Shown here: piece by piece, positions 24,879 to 33,905 of the stretch
Layout of the letters: every line of letters begins with the position of its first letter
Position numbering within the stretch: position 1 is the first letter of the stretch
Origin: Gloeomargaritales cyanobacterium VI4D9
Lineage (GTDB): Bacteria; Cyanobacteriota; Cyanobacteriia; Gloeomargaritales; Gloeomargaritaceae
Assembly (NCBI GenBank): GCA_927797885.1
Contig: OV696605.1
Coordinates: 2,765,157 to 2,829,156 of the forward strand
DNA length: 64,000 bases
Reading direction: 5' to 3'
Notes under the pieces: generated by a model
The model's input: the letters and a program-made list of their open reading frames with translations, nothing else
Database searches by the model: none
Told to the model about the DNA's origin: nothing
Program-made: the position numbers and the translations under genes

Positions 24879-27800
24879 TAATGTTTTGAGCATAAATGGT
24901 GTGAAATTTACTGTAAATAATTCAGGATTTGGTAGTAAATTCAAACGATTTTCGAGCAGGTCACATTCCCAAACTGCTTGTACAGGAAATTGGGGTTGAA
25001 TTTCAGCACAAACCGGCTGTCCATAGGCTTCGTAAATACGAATAATAATACCATCACAATCCATCGCTTTTTTCACACATCCAACTACTAGATTAGGGGC
25101 ATTAAAGCGAATGATTTGGGGAATACTTTGCTGTAAACTACCTGGAAAGACCAGGGGTGGATAGAGAAATTCTTGAGCTTTATGTACCGTCTGAGCGGTG
25201 TTAATAGAGTCAGGATGGGGGTACAAACGGAAACAAAACTGATGAATGCCGACATCGGTAATCTTTGAATCAGTTAAATGCCAAGGTTCAATGGGATGGG
25301 GATAATGGGCGACTCTCATCAACGTTAATCCCAGGGTATTTGGGGTAACATTAAACCCGTATTTATCACGACTTAATAAACTCACGCCCCAGTCATCGGT
25401 GGACAAATCCGCCCAAGTGAGTGCAGGAACTTCAAATTGGACGGGGTTACTGGTCAAGCGTTGAATCAGTCCAAAGGGAATATCAAACCTAGCTTGTTCA
25501 CAGTTTAATGCTAATGGAAATAAAATTTTCATCACCAATGGAGCGTACTGATTATTCGTTAAATCTACATCAATAAAAAATTCCACAAATGGGGAATCTT
25601 GATATAAATAAATGGATTTTCTAATCTGGCATGATAAACCCATCTCATCTTGAACTGTGTAATTAAACTCAATACCACAACGTAATATACCCTTTTCGAT
25701 AATTTGAGCGGAAATTAACTCTAAATCAGGGGATGGATAGGTGGCGTAATCCGCATCAATATCCCAAGCTTCCCACTGCTTCGGTCGGTCAAGAAATATC
25801 TTTAATTCCCCACCTTTTTGGTCTGGAGATAAAAGGTTTTTTCCTAAACGCTTATCCCATAGTTCGGTTAAATTACCTTGTGAGTCTAATACTAATTTTA
25901 GGTGATTATTTTCTAGCTCATTCGGTTGAATCTTTAATTCCCTCTGATTAACGTTTAATTGGTTGGTAACTTCAAGTTTAATTTCTGCAAAGCTAAACGC
26001 CTCTAATCTAGATAGGCAACATAGTATATTTTTCGCTTCCTTAGCCTTTGGATATAAGCTGGGGATTGGGCTAGACTCATCTAAGAGTTGATGGGGGATG
26101 ATCTGCCCATCTGTCTTGAATGAAATTTGGTCAACGGTAGATGCTAAATCTGATTGGGGTAAAGTTAAAATCACATAAACATTTTCTTGGGTATGAATGG
26201 GATTAAAAACTGTCCATGTATTGGACTGGGATGGGTAAATCTGTAAACGCTCCCAAACCCTTTTACGAATAGATAATAAATTCTGAAAAATCTGCTCAAA
26301 ATCCCGGAGAATTTGCGGATAGGCATCTGGGATAAATGTACCAGGTAAAATATCATGGAACTGTTGCAGGAGTAATAATTTCCAGGTCTGTTCAAGCAAT
26401 TCATTAGGATATGGATCGCCACTCAACCAGCCTAACGTTGCCAATAATTCGGTTAGGTATAGCTCCCGTTCAGCCTGCCGGTGCAGTTGCTTAATGCGAC
26501 TATGAGTAGTATAAGTACCCCGATGTTTTTCTAAGTATAGTTCTCCTTGCCAAATTGGCAAATGCTCCCCATATTGTTCTAATTCCTGGAAAAATTCGGT
26601 TGGGTGAGAAATACGATGGGGAAAGGGTAGATTTAAGGGTTGAGTTAATTCATAAATTTGCAGATGTTTGCGGGTGACACCACCACCGCCATCCCCATAG
26701 CCAAAGGTTTGTAGAACTACCGGAGTGATGTTCCTTTGTTGATATTGCCGACCCGTTTTATCCAAATCCTTGATACTCAATAGTCCCTCTAATCCTACGG
26801 GCGGCTGATGCGCTAACACCCGCGTACCATCAATACCTTCCCACCAAAAAGAATCCAAGGGAAATTCACCCGTATCATTCCAATTCAGTTTGGTCGTAAA
26901 AAAATAATTGACTCCTGCGAGCTTGAGCAATTGAGGTAAATTACCCTGATAGCCAAAGGTATCGGGCAACCAGAGAATTTGGCACTTGGTATTAAATTCC
27001 TGCTGAAAAAATCTTTTACCGTAGATCAGTTGCCTTACCCAGGATTCACCATTGATTAAATTACCATCTGGTTCGACCCATACGGCTCCTTCAATATGCC
27101 ATTTTTTTAATCTTACCTGGCTTTCAATGCGTTGATAAAGCTCAGGATAGTCCTGCTGTAAATAAACATATAATTGCGCTTGCCCTTGCATGAAATTAAA
27201 ATCAGGGAACTCCTGGATCAGATGCAATGCAGTTGTGAAGGTGCGAGCAAGTTTGCGGCGGGTTTCTTTGAGTGTCCACAACCAAATAATATCAATATGG
27301 GAATGTCCTATTAAATGAATTTGCGGTGCGGCTTCCGATTCTAAATTGATGCGTAAGTTATGGAATAATTGGGCATTTAATTCTGAGAAATTCAATTCCT
27401 TGCCAGAGCTATGATTGGCTAAATTTGCTAAACTTTTCGCCACCCAGGCATAATCGTCACTCATGGCAAGTAAATGTTCTAACCAAGCGTAAACTTTTTC
27501 TGCTTCTGGATAGACTTTAACTAATTCACTAAACTGGCATAGATTTGGCTCCTGTTTACGACCGCTATAGGCTTGAATCTGGATGGTAAATTCCGGGAAA
27601 ATCTCTGCGGGTAAAATAATTTCTGGATGATTGGTATCAATCCCATGATACGCTTGATTATTGATAAATACTAAACCTTCCGGTATATCCATACGGAGTG
27701 CGATTTTTTGATTCGTCCAGGTTGGCGGCAAGGTTACTTTTTTATACCACCAAATGGTTTGATCATAGCCGCCCCAAGCTGTGGGTATCTTTATATCTTG

Positions 27801-27917
27801 CAAATTATCTGGTTCTTCTTCAGGGGCGATTTGCCAGGTATTTAACTCATATCGTTCTGGGTATTGCAAACGACTGATTTCTGTAAGTAAAGCCTGAATT
27901 TTTTCCTGCCCATTCAT
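24864..27917 (-). CDS. Glycoside hydrolase family 38 alpha-mannosidase
   Basis: 1017 residues. An N-terminal jelly-roll-like part spans about 1-195. The GH38 catalytic domain begins with the metal-site motif GHSHIDIIWLW (204-214; H205 and D209 are the expected zinc ligands). The nucleophile is D319 in LWLPDTFGY. The C-terminal beta domains have the GH38C pattern with DWGVSLL near 845. It hydrolyses alpha-mannosides; family members act on free oligosaccharides or glycoprotein fragments. No signal peptide is seen, so it is probably cytosolic. The start overlaps the cbiT stop by four bases (ATGA), an odd partner for a cobalamin gene. A+T content is higher than in its neighbours, which hints at transfer. 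Confidence 0.93.
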   Translation of the reverse strand: MNGQEKIQALLTEISRLQYPERYELNTWQIAPEEEPDNLQDIKIPTAWGGYDQTIWWYKKVTLPPTWTNQKIALRMDIPEGLVFINNQAYHGIDTNHPEIILPAEIFPEFTIQIQAYSGRKQEPNLCQFSELVKVYPEAEKVYAWLEHLLAMSDDYAWVAKSLANLANHSSGKELNFSELNAQLFHNLRINLESEAAPQIHLIGHSHIDIIWLWTLKETRRKLARTFTTALHLIQEFPDFNFMQGQAQLYVYLQQDYPELYQRIESQVRLKKWHIEGAVWVEPDGNLINGESWVRQLIYGKRFFQQEFNTKCQILWLPDTFGYQGNLPQLLKLAGVNYFFTTKLNWNDTGEFPLDSFWWEGIDGTRVLAHQPPVGLEGLLSIKDLDKTGRQYQQRNITPVVLQTFGYGDGGGGVTRKHLQIYELTQPLNLPFPHRISHPTEFFQELEQYGEHLPIWQGELYLEKHRGTYTTHSRIKQLHRQAERELYLTELLATLGWLSGDPYPNELLEQTWKLLLLQQFHDILPGTFIPDAYPQILRDFEQIFQNLLSIRKRVWERLQIYPSQSNTWTVFNPIHTQENVYVILTLPQSDLASTVDQISFKTDGQIIPHQLLDESSPIPSLYPKAKEAKNILCCLSRLEAFSFAEIKLEVTNQLNVNQRELKIQPNELENNHLKLVLDSQGNLTELWDKRLGKNLLSPDQKGGELKIFLDRPKQWEAWDIDADYATYPSPDLELISAQIIEKGILRCGIEFNYTVQDEMGLSCQIRKSIYLYQDSPFVEFFIDVDLTNNQYAPLVMKILFPLALNCEQARFDIPFGLIQRLTSNPVQFEVPALTWADLSTDDWGVSLLSRDKYGFNVTPNTLGLTLMRVAHYPHPIEPWHLTDSKITDVGIHQFCFRLYPHPDSINTAQTVHKAQEFLYPPLVFPGSLQQSIPQIIRFNAPNLVVGCVKKAMDCDGIIIRIYEAYGQPVCAEIQPQFPVQAVWECDLLENRLNLLPNPELFTVNFTPFMLKTLLLIP

Positions 27918-28504
27918 GGTTTTTCACCACTGAGGATAAAAATCGGGTCAAGTGCTACCAAAACCTGTTGCATCCCGCGGGTTTCTAACCGGTTGACCGC
28001 CGATTGAATCACCTCAATTTTGCGCGCTTGCAGTGCCCCTAAGGTTTGGATCATTCCATAAAAATTTTCCAAACTATTGGTCGCCGTCACCAACCGACCC
28101 CCATCCTGAAGGCAATCCCAGGCGGTTCGCAGTACCACCTCCACCGGTCGCCCCCCCTCCAAAAAAATCCGATCCGGGCGGGGCACAATCCCTGGCAAAC
28201 AGTCCGGCGCATGACCGGCAATAATAGACATATTTTTTACCGCAAATCGCTCGCCATTGCGCTGAATTAAGCCCACCACCTCCTCATCCCGCTCGATGGC
28301 AATGACTTGACCTTCTGTACAAAATAATGCAGATTCCACCGCCACCGTGCCCGTACCCGCCCCAATGTCCCAGAGAATCGAGTTCTTTTTCAGACAAAGT
28401 TGGGACAAAATCAGGACACGGGACTCCCGTTTGCTCATGGGAATGCCTGGGAGTCGCTCGAAGGCATCATCAGGAATCCCAGGGGTAACGTAAGCCCACG
28501 TCAT
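27914..28504 (-). CDS. cbiT: Precorrin-6B C15-methyltransferase (CbiT-like)
   Basis: 196 residues from the ATG at 28504, which gives the family N-terminus (TPGIPDDAFERLPGIPMSKRE); the longer frame from 28693 is a chance extension over the upstream gene. The methyltransferase motif I is DIGAGTGTVAVESA near 47 and GGRPVEVV follows near 115. CbiT methylates and decarboxylates the corrin ring during cobalamin synthesis; in many cyanobacteria it is separate from CbiE, as here. It begins five bases after the DUF3288 stop and its stop overlaps the mannosidase start. No other cobalamin gene is in the window. Confidence 0.9.
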   Translation of the reverse strand: MTWAYVTPGIPDDAFERLPGIPMSKRESRVLILSQLCLKKNSILWDIGAGTGTVAVESALFCTEGQVIAIERDEEVVGLIQRNGERFAVKNMSIIAGHAPDCLPGIVPRPDRIFLEGGRPVEVVLRTAWDCLQDGGRLVTATNSLENFYGMIQTLGALQARKIEVIQSAVNRLETRGMQQVLVALDPIFILSGEKP

Positions 28505-28509
28505 AGGAT

Positions 28510-28794
28510 CTAATTCCAGTCCTCTTGGCTGACGGCGCGACTGCGATAGACCTTGCCCTGGCGGTGGATGGCACGGGTACGTTGAAATACTTCCTCCTGA
28601 GAGAGTCCCCACCGCGCCAAGGTGGCGGTCAAATCCCGTTGGATGTCCCGGGCACCGGGGAAATGTTGGTAACGAATTTGCAGGCGTGCCCACTCAGCGA
28701 GGGCGTGGTCGCTGGGTTCACTGGTCAACAATTGATCCACTACCTGGCGATCCGTATGGTAGAGCGGATGACTTTGGTCTTTCCCCGCATTCAT
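28510..28794 (-). CDS. DUF3288 family protein
   Basis: 94 residues from the ATG at 28794. The family pattern is clear: KDQSHPLYHTDRQVVDQLL, then LAEWARLQIRYQHFPGARDIQ and a C-terminal RAIHRQGKVYRSR. DUF3288 is a small soluble protein of cyanobacteria and plastid-bearing relatives with no known activity. It is second in the minus-strand operon, overlapping the SipA-like gene by four bases (ATGA) and ending five bases before cbiT, so the genes are translationally coupled. Confidence 0.88.
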   Translation of the reverse strand: MNAGKDQSHPLYHTDRQVVDQLLTSEPSDHALAEWARLQIRYQHFPGARDIQRDLTATLARWGLSQEEVFQRTRAIHRQGKVYRSRAVSQEDWN

Positions 28795-29009
28795 GGTTCT
28801 ACCGCCTCCAGGTAGGTTTCTGCGAGCAGGAAGGCACCCCGCTGACACCGCACACTCCAATCCCCACCGGGGTTGTACGCCAAAATCACCCCCTCCTCGC
28901 CCAACTCAATCACGCTGGGGGGGCGCAACATGGGCATAGGTTCTGCCGTTTTCACATAGGCGGGCAAACGCACGATCCGCACCCGTTGACCCGTCCGAAA
29001 CGTCGCCAT
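28791..29009 (-). CDS. SipA-like DUF3148 protein
   Basis: 72 residues forming a small SH3-like beta barrel: FRTGQRVRIVRLP, YVKTAEPMPMLRPP and the tail GAFLLAETYLEAVE. This is the DUF3148/SipA family. SipA in Synechococcus binds the sensor kinase NblS and influences high-light and nutrient responses; relatives are also annotated as NDH-assembly proteins, so the label SipA-like is used. It starts the operon sipA-DUF3288-cbiT-mannosidase, is divergent from rpsN 120 bp away, and shares four bases with the DUF3288 gene. Confidence 0.8.
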   Translation of the reverse strand: MATFRTGQRVRIVRLPAYVKTAEPMPMLRPPSVIELGEEGVILAYNPGGDWSVRCQRGAFLLAETYLEAVEP

Positions 29010-29130
29010 GAATCAGGTTGCTCCACTTTCTCTCTAGGGTACAACCATTGTTGCCGCAATGAGGCTCTTGACGACGAGTCATTGATTCATATAAAATTGC
29101 AAACTGCGATTTTACTAAAACGGTTAGGTT

Positions 29131-29433
29131 ATGGCAAAAAAAAGCATGGTCGAGCGGGAAAAGCGGCGGCAAAAATTAGTGGATAAGTACCGGGAGCGGC
29201 GGGAACAGCTAAAGTTTGAGTTTACCGTAGCGGAAACCTGGGAAGAGCGGCTAGAACTGCACCGCCAACTGCAACGCCTGCCCCGCAACAGTGCCCCCAA
29301 CCGTCTGCGGAATCGCTGTTGGGCAACCGGTCGTCCCCGGGGCTACTTCCGGGATTTTGGGCTGTGCCGGAATGCCCTGCGGGAAATGGCGCATCAGGGG
29401 TTGCTCCCCGGCATCACTAAGTCTAGTTGGTAG
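29131..29433 (+). CDS. rpsN: 30S ribosomal protein S14
   Basis: 100 residues, the long zinc-free form of S14: only single cysteines occur ([25 protein letters not shown]) rather than two CxxC pairs. The C-terminal motif [17 protein letters not shown] is diagnostic. It binds the 3' domain of 16S rRNA in the head of the small subunit. The gene stands alone, as is usual in cyanobacteria, where rpsN is outside the main ribosomal operon. Confidence 0.97.
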   Translation: MAKKSMVEREKRRQKLVDKYRERREQLKFEFTVAETWEERLELHRQLQRLPRNSAPNRLRNRCWATGRPRGYFRDFGLCRNALREMAHQGLLPGITKSSW

Positions 29434-29732
29434 GATTATTATCACAACTTGCGATAGTAATTCTGTAGGGGCATGAGGCACGGGTTTGTTGCTGTTTATC
29501 AATTCATGGGCGATCCCAGGCGCGCAATTGCAAAATTTAGTTTTTCTAAATCTTTGTTCGCTTAATCGTTTCGCCAGCAGTAGCATTGAAAGCGATTGTT
29601 ATAGGATAAACTGGATCATGATACTACAGGGCATCTCTATTCATTGAATAGGAGATTGTAGGATTTTAGCCTTCGTCTCTGGTTCTGAACAAAGAGAGCT
29701 GTCCTGAAGGTAATCTGGTCAATGCTGTTCCC

Positions 29733-30587
29733 ATGCCAATTATTAGCATTCGAGGGGTGCCTCATCGGTATGATTTAGTGGGTGAGGGTACGGCTTTGGT
29801 GTTTCTACACGGCTGGCTTTTGAGTCGTCATTATTGGCAACCCTTGATTGATTTATTAAAGACAGATTTTACTTGTTTAAGCTATGATTTGCGGGGCTTT
29901 GGCGCATCCCAACCAACGGTCAAAACCGCTGAATTTACCCTAGATAGTTATGTGGAAGATTTGGCAGAATTGCTGACCCGTTTGGGCATTGCTAACTGTT
30001 GGTTAGTGGGGCATTCCTTGGGGGGAAGTTTGGCTTTGTTGGCGGCGGCGCAATTGCCAGAGCGGGTGGCAGGGGTGATTGGGGTGAATGCAGGCGGGGG
30101 CATTTATCTTCAGCAGGAATTTGACCGTTTTCGCCAGGTGGGGATACAATTGGTGCGGTTGCGTCCCCACTGGTTGCAATTCTTGCCTTTTTGGGGCTGG
30201 TTATTTGCCCGCAGTAGTGTGGTTAAACCCTTGGATATAAAGTGGGGTAAACAACGGTTAAAGGATTGGTTAAACGCCTGTCCCCGGGCGGCTCAGGGCA
30301 CCCTGCTCACCTCGACCACGGAGGCAGAAGTGCATCGTTTGCCGCAAATTGTCAGTAATTTGTCCCAACCTTTGTACTTAGTGGGAGGGCAACGGGATGA
30401 GATTATGCCCTGTTTGTATGTGCGGCATTTGGCGAGTTTCCATCCTCGGTTTCGCGCTGGGGAGGAGATTGTCTGGGAATTGCCCGATTGCGGTCATTTT
30501 GCCATGTTGGAGTACCCGGAACTGTTGGCGCAACGGGTGCGGCTGTGGGTGAACCGAGCGACGGCGACCCCGCAAACTGCGTCCTGA
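29733..30587 (+). CDS. Alpha/beta-fold hydrolase
   Basis: 284 residues with the full hydrolase landmarks: oxyanion strand LVFLHGWL (22-29), nucleophile elbow GHSLGG (about 93-98, Ser95), acid in VGGQRDEIMP near 215 and the histidine in CGHFAMLEYPE near 253. A cap region with Trp-rich helices lies at 125-180. The substrate (ester, lactone or similar) cannot be read. No signal peptide, so cytosolic. It stands alone between rpsN and a repeat cluster. The 299 bp between rpsN and this gene hold only a B/D-type end GGGCATCTCTATTCATT near 29628. Confidence 0.9.
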   Translation: MPIISIRGVPHRYDLVGEGTALVFLHGWLLSRHYWQPLIDLLKTDFTCLSYDLRGFGASQPTVKTAEFTLDSYVEDLAELLTRLGIANCWLVGHSLGGSLALLAAAQLPERVAGVIGVNAGGGIYLQQEFDRFRQVGIQLVRLRPHWLQFLPFWGWLFARSSVVKPLDIKWGKQRLKDWLNACPRAAQGTLLTSTTEAEVHRLPQIVSNLSQPLYLVGGQRDEIMPCLYVRHLASFHPRFRAGEEIVWELPDCGHFAMLEYPELLAQRVRLWVNRATATPQTAS

Positions 30588-30639
30588 ACTGAGATGTTTG
30601 CCAGGAATCCTGACCCAATAGACATCTCCGGAAAGTAGT

Positions 30640-30757
30640 TTATAGTCTTTTGAGTGGTTATGGGATACAATTGAACCCCACTTGCCGTAGCTCAATCGCG
30701 GTAAGCCTCTAGGATAATCGAGGCTCTTTGTATCCTTTAATTGATGAATAGATTGTA
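30640..30757. repeat. Inverted-repeat element, family C (copy 2)
   Basis: Left end TATAGTCTTTTGAGTGG, inner GGGATACAATTGAACCCC, right GTATCCTTTAATTGATG and GATTGTA. Confidence 0.75.
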
Positions 30758-30798
30758 CCTGTGATAAAGTGATGCAACAGTTTCAAGTAAATAATGAT

Positions 30799-30929
30799 GG
30801 GCACCTCTACATAATTCATGACCATTGAGAATGACCCCTGCGTTATTGATGATTGCCGACGCAAGAATGGGGCTTCTGAGCCTGCCGTGTAAGTAGTGTA
30901 AGTATAAAAATCAATAAGTAGAGATGCCC
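30799..30929. repeat. Family B element (copy 3)
   Basis: Ends GGGCACCTCTACATAATTC and AGTAGAGATGCCC, with a small internal duplication (GTAAGTAGTGTAAGTA). Confidence 0.75.
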
Positions 30930-31023
30930 GATGTTGTACTGCAATAAACACTCAGAATCCTGTCACAGAAAGGGGTTTGTCAAAATCATGCCCCATGCCA
31001 TCATCAGCAAATTGAAACTCTCT

Positions 31024-31050
31024 TAAATCATGCGGGCACTAAGGTTGACT
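31024..31050 (+). mobile_element. Internal fragment of the IS4-type element
   Basis: About 27 bp (AAATCATGCGGGCACTAAGG and following bases) match 1527-1553 of the IS with one difference. It is too short to code; probably a scar of an older insertion or a recombination. Confidence 0.55.
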
Positions 31051-31179
31051 GGCTCTCCTAGATTTGTGGTGGGAATTGTATAGAACGATACGCTTTTCTG
31101 TCGCTAGGGGGGCTGAAACCCTTGTCAGGCTTAAGTATAAACTCTGCTTATCACTAAATACTCAGGAGAACCGAAAGCT

Positions 31180-32358
31180 TTAAGATTTAGGAGCATGTGT
31201 AACTCCAATTTGACCTCGTCGTCGTTGCCGATACTGTTGCATTTGTGAGACAAACTGGGCAAAGAAATAATCCGCATCGTGGGGGCCGGGGCTGGCCTCC
31301 GGGTGATATTGCACCGAAAAAATCGGCAATTCCTGATGGCGCATACCGGCGACTGTCTGGTCATTTAGATTCCAATCGGTAATCTGTAATTCCGGTGCCA
31401 GGGTATCTTTGTCCAGGGCGAAGCCGTGATTTTGACTACTGATGGCGACCTGATTCCCCAAGCCCGCCGGGTGGTTTAGCCCGTGATGCCCAAACTTGAG
31501 TTTGAAGGTCTGGCTCCCCATCGCCAATCCCAGGATTTGATGCCCCAGACAAATGCCAAATAGGGGTCGCCCGGTTTTTAGCAGGGCTTGTGCCGTGGCA
31601 ATCCCCTCCTTAACGGCGGCGGGGTCTCCTGGCCCGTTGGACAGAAAAATGCCGTCCGGGTCGTAGGCGAGAATCTCCGTGGCCGGGGTCGTCGCTGGCA
31701 CCACCACTACCCGGCAACCGTAACTGGCCAGCCTGCGTAGGATGTTGTGCTTAATGCCAAAGTCAATAGCCACCACCCGCAAAGGTTCCGGCGGAGGGGA
31801 CACGGGGGCAAATTCCCACATAGCCGCTGTGGGGGTATGCCACTCGTAAACCTGGGGGGTACTCACCCGGGGCACCAGATTTAACCCCTCCATGTTGGGG
31901 GCTTGCGCCACTACTTCCAGGAGTTCCTGGGGGTCGAGGATTTCCGTGGAAATTGCCCCATTCATCGCTCCCTGCTCCCGCAGACGGCGGGTCAACAACC
32001 GGGTATCCACCCCGCTAATCCCCACCACTCGCCACCGTTCTAGGTAGTCCACCAGGGATGCCTGCGCCCGCCAACTGCTGGGTTGGGAACAGCCATGCCG
32101 GACGATCAGCCCCTGCACCTGCACCCGTTCCGATTCCACATCCTCGGCATTCACCCCCGTATTCCCCAACTCCGGGTAGGTGAACAGGACAATTTGCCCA
32201 CAATAACTGGGGTCGGTGAGGACTTCTTGATAGCCGGTCATCCCCGTATTGAAAACCACTTCCCCCACGGTGGTGCCCTTCGCCCCATAGCGATACCCCC
32301 GCAGAGCCGTTCCATCCGCTAAAACCAGTAGAGCCGGGGCAACCGTTTGCAAACCCAT
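31180..32358 (-). CDS. carA: Carbamoyl-phosphate synthase small subunit
   Basis: 392 residues. The CPSase small-chain N-domain spans about 8-140 ([18 protein letters not shown]). The class I glutamine amidotransferase domain follows, with catalytic C270 in GICLGHQ and the His/Glu pair in YHPEASPGP near 357. It releases ammonia from glutamine for the large subunit (carB, not in the window), which makes carbamoyl phosphate for arginine and pyrimidines. The gene stands alone on the minus strand, divergent from ccdA 120 bp away. Confidence 0.96.
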   Translation of the reverse strand: MGLQTVAPALLVLADGTALRGYRYGAKGTTVGEVVFNTGMTGYQEVLTDPSYCGQIVLFTYPELGNTGVNAEDVESERVQVQGLIVRHGCSQPSSWRAQASLVDYLERWRVVGISGVDTRLLTRRLREQGAMNGAISTEILDPQELLEVVAQAPNMEGLNLVPRVSTPQVYEWHTPTAAMWEFAPVSPPPEPLRVVAIDFGIKHNILRRLASYGCRVVVVPATTPATEILAYDPDGIFLSNGPGDPAAVKEGIATAQALLKTGRPLFGICLGHQILGLAMGSQTFKLKFGHHGLNHPAGLGNQVAISSQNHGFALDKDTLAPELQITDWNLNDQTVAGMRHQELPIFSVQYHPEASPGPHDADYFFAQFVSQMQQYRQRRRGQIGVTHAPKS

Positions 32359-32478
32359 GTTGCTTCTCAGGGGGATTTCAGGTAAATCATACCATTGGCA
32401 ATGATGTTCACGCAGAAGTGCTGGGATGGAACCCGCTGGCTTCCCTGGGGAGATTAGTTGTTACAATTTATGTAGATT

Positions 32479-33198
32479 ATGAACATTTTTACCGTGATCA
32501 ACGTTGCCGACACGCTTTATTTTTGGGAGCAATGGGCAAACCAGTGGGTGACCCAGGAGTTACAACACCTGACCCCGGTGAGTTTGGGGCTGGTACTGGG
32601 AGCGGGTGTGGTGACGAGCTTGAATCCCTGTGTCCTGTCCCTTTTACCCGTGACCGTGGCCTGTTTGGGGGCGGAGCAGGGGTGCGGCTGGCGGCGAGCC
32701 AGTTGGTTTACCCTGGGGCTGGCGACCACGTTGACGGCTTTGGGAATGGGGGCGGCACTCCTGGGGCGGGTTTATGGGCAATGGGGGAATGGTTTGCCCC
32801 TATTCGTGGCGGGAATGGCGATTTGGATGGGGTTGGTACTGCTGGAGGTTCTGCCCTTGCCGGTGTGGGCGGCACCGAGTGGAACTGCCTGGGGTCGGGG
32901 GGGCTGGCGTTCCTATGGCTTGGGGTTGACCTTTGGCCTGGGGGCTTCCCCCTGTAGTACACCGGTTTTGGCGACGTTACTGGCGTGGGTGGCGAGTACA
33001 GGCAATGTCCCACTGGGATTTGGGTTGTTGTTGGCCTACACCTTGGGCTACACTCTGCCGATCTGGGTGGCGGGCACCTTTACGGCGACGGTGAGGCAAT
33101 GGCTACGCCTGCGCCCGATTTCCCGCTGGTTCCCCCTGATCAGTGGGGTAATTTTGTTAGTCTTTGGGGTTTATACCCTGTTGGCGCAAATAATCTGA
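32479..33198 (+). CDS. ccdA: Cytochrome c biogenesis protein CcdA
   Basis: 239 residues with six membrane helices. The two redox cysteines lie in SLNPCVLSLLPVTV (helix 1, about residue 51) and GASPCSTPVLATLLAW (about 159), each followed by proline-rich helix breaks as in the CcdA/DsbD family. CcdA carries reducing power from stromal/cytosolic thioredoxin across the thylakoid or plasma membrane to keep apocytochrome c haem-binding cysteines reduced, as needed for cytochromes f and c6. Its usual partners CcsA, Ccs1 and HCF164-like thioredoxin are not in the window. Confidence 0.92.
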   Translation: MNIFTVINVADTLYFWEQWANQWVTQELQHLTPVSLGLVLGAGVVTSLNPCVLSLLPVTVACLGAEQGCGWRRASWFTLGLATTLTALGMGAALLGRVYGQWGNGLPLFVAGMAIWMGLVLLEVLPLPVWAAPSGTAWGRGGWRSYGLGLTFGLGASPCSTPVLATLLAWVASTGNVPLGFGLLLAYTLGYTLPIWVAGTFTATVRQWLRLRPISRWFPLISGVILLVFGVYTLLAQII

Positions 33199-33259
33199 GT
33201 GCCAACCCGTTGGGATACCGGCAAAGTATCCAATTTTTCAGCATCAAATTCCTCGGCCA

Positions 33260-33345
33260 TATAACAATCCCAATTGACTAGCGAGCGGATATTCACAAGA
33301 ACCAAGGACGGGGCTACGCCCTGCGACCACCGTTTTTCAGAACAA
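33260..33345. repeat. Family A element, decayed
   Basis: Left end TATAACAATCCCAATTGA and centre ACCAAGGACGGGGCTACGCC; right end lost. Confidence 0.5.
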
Positions 33346-33406
33346 ATCAAAAATACGCTCCATCACACCTACTCTTTGGTACCTGTGTCTATTTCTTGGG
33401 TACCTC

Positions 33407-33545
33407 TATAGCAATCCTACTTGATTTGCATTAGCTTGCGTGCCGGAGGCATACACAAATTTTTCAGAACCATACACCGCAGGTGCTTCTTTGACGGGGG
33501 CTATGCCCCTGCGACCCTTGTTCCATTCTCATTTAGGATGCTATA
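33407..33545. repeat. Family A element, long form
   Basis: Ends TATAGCAATCCTA and TTTAGGATGCTATA (one base missing). It abuts and seems to have replaced the left end of the B element at 33546. Confidence 0.8.
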
Positions 33546-33771
33546 TGTATTAATCTTTGTACTTACACGGCAGGTTCGGAAGCCCCACTTATAGTTGTTC
33601 TGTTTTAGAATGCGACACTTTTCAGGTATTTGCAATCGCTCTATCCCTTTCCGGGAGAGGGTTTGCAGGTGAAGGCGAATGTTGCATACTTGTTTGAAAC
33701 TACTATATTCGTCGGCAATTATCAATAACGCAGGGGTCATTCTCAATAGCCGTGAATTAATAGAGGTGCCC
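33546..33771. repeat. Family B element interrupted by a G element
   Basis: Outer B halves are 33546-33589 and 33708-33771; right end GAATTAATAGAGGTGCCC intact, left terminal repeat missing. Confidence 0.75.
33590..33707. repeat. Family G element nested in B
   Basis: 118 bp, ends TATAGTTGTTCTG and GAAACTACTATA; core in reverse orientation relative to 38032. Confidence 0.8.
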
Positions 33772-33786
33772 TCAATATTTTGGGAG

Positions 33787-33905
33787 TTATAGTCTGTTTA
33801 TCAATTAAAGGATACAAAAAGCCTCGATTATCCTGAAGGCTTACCGCGATTGGCCTACGGCAAGTGGGGTTCAACTGTATCCCATAACCACTCAAAAGAC
33901 TGTAA
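33787..33905. repeat. Family C element (copy 3), overlaps a gene end
   Basis: Ends TTATAGTC and GACTGTAA. Its right end encodes the last codons and stop of the gene at 33892-34680. Confidence 0.8.

Larger units (their letters stand above)
30588..31179. other. Intergenic region with repeats C2 and B3 and IS4 debris
   Basis: It contains C2 (30640-30757), B3 (30799-30929), a 30930-31022 segment related to 1080-1175, and an internal IS4 fragment at 31024-31050. No gene is supported. Confidence 0.6.
33199..33891. other. Intergenic region packed with repeats
   Basis: A decayed A (33260-33345), A (33407-33545), B truncated at its left end (33546-33771) with a G element inside (33590-33707), then C3 (33787-33905). 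No gene. Confidence 0.65.

Noticed and set aside
33501-33746. 81-codon minus-strand frame
   Set aside because: It runs across A, B and G elements, so it is a product of repeat sequence.
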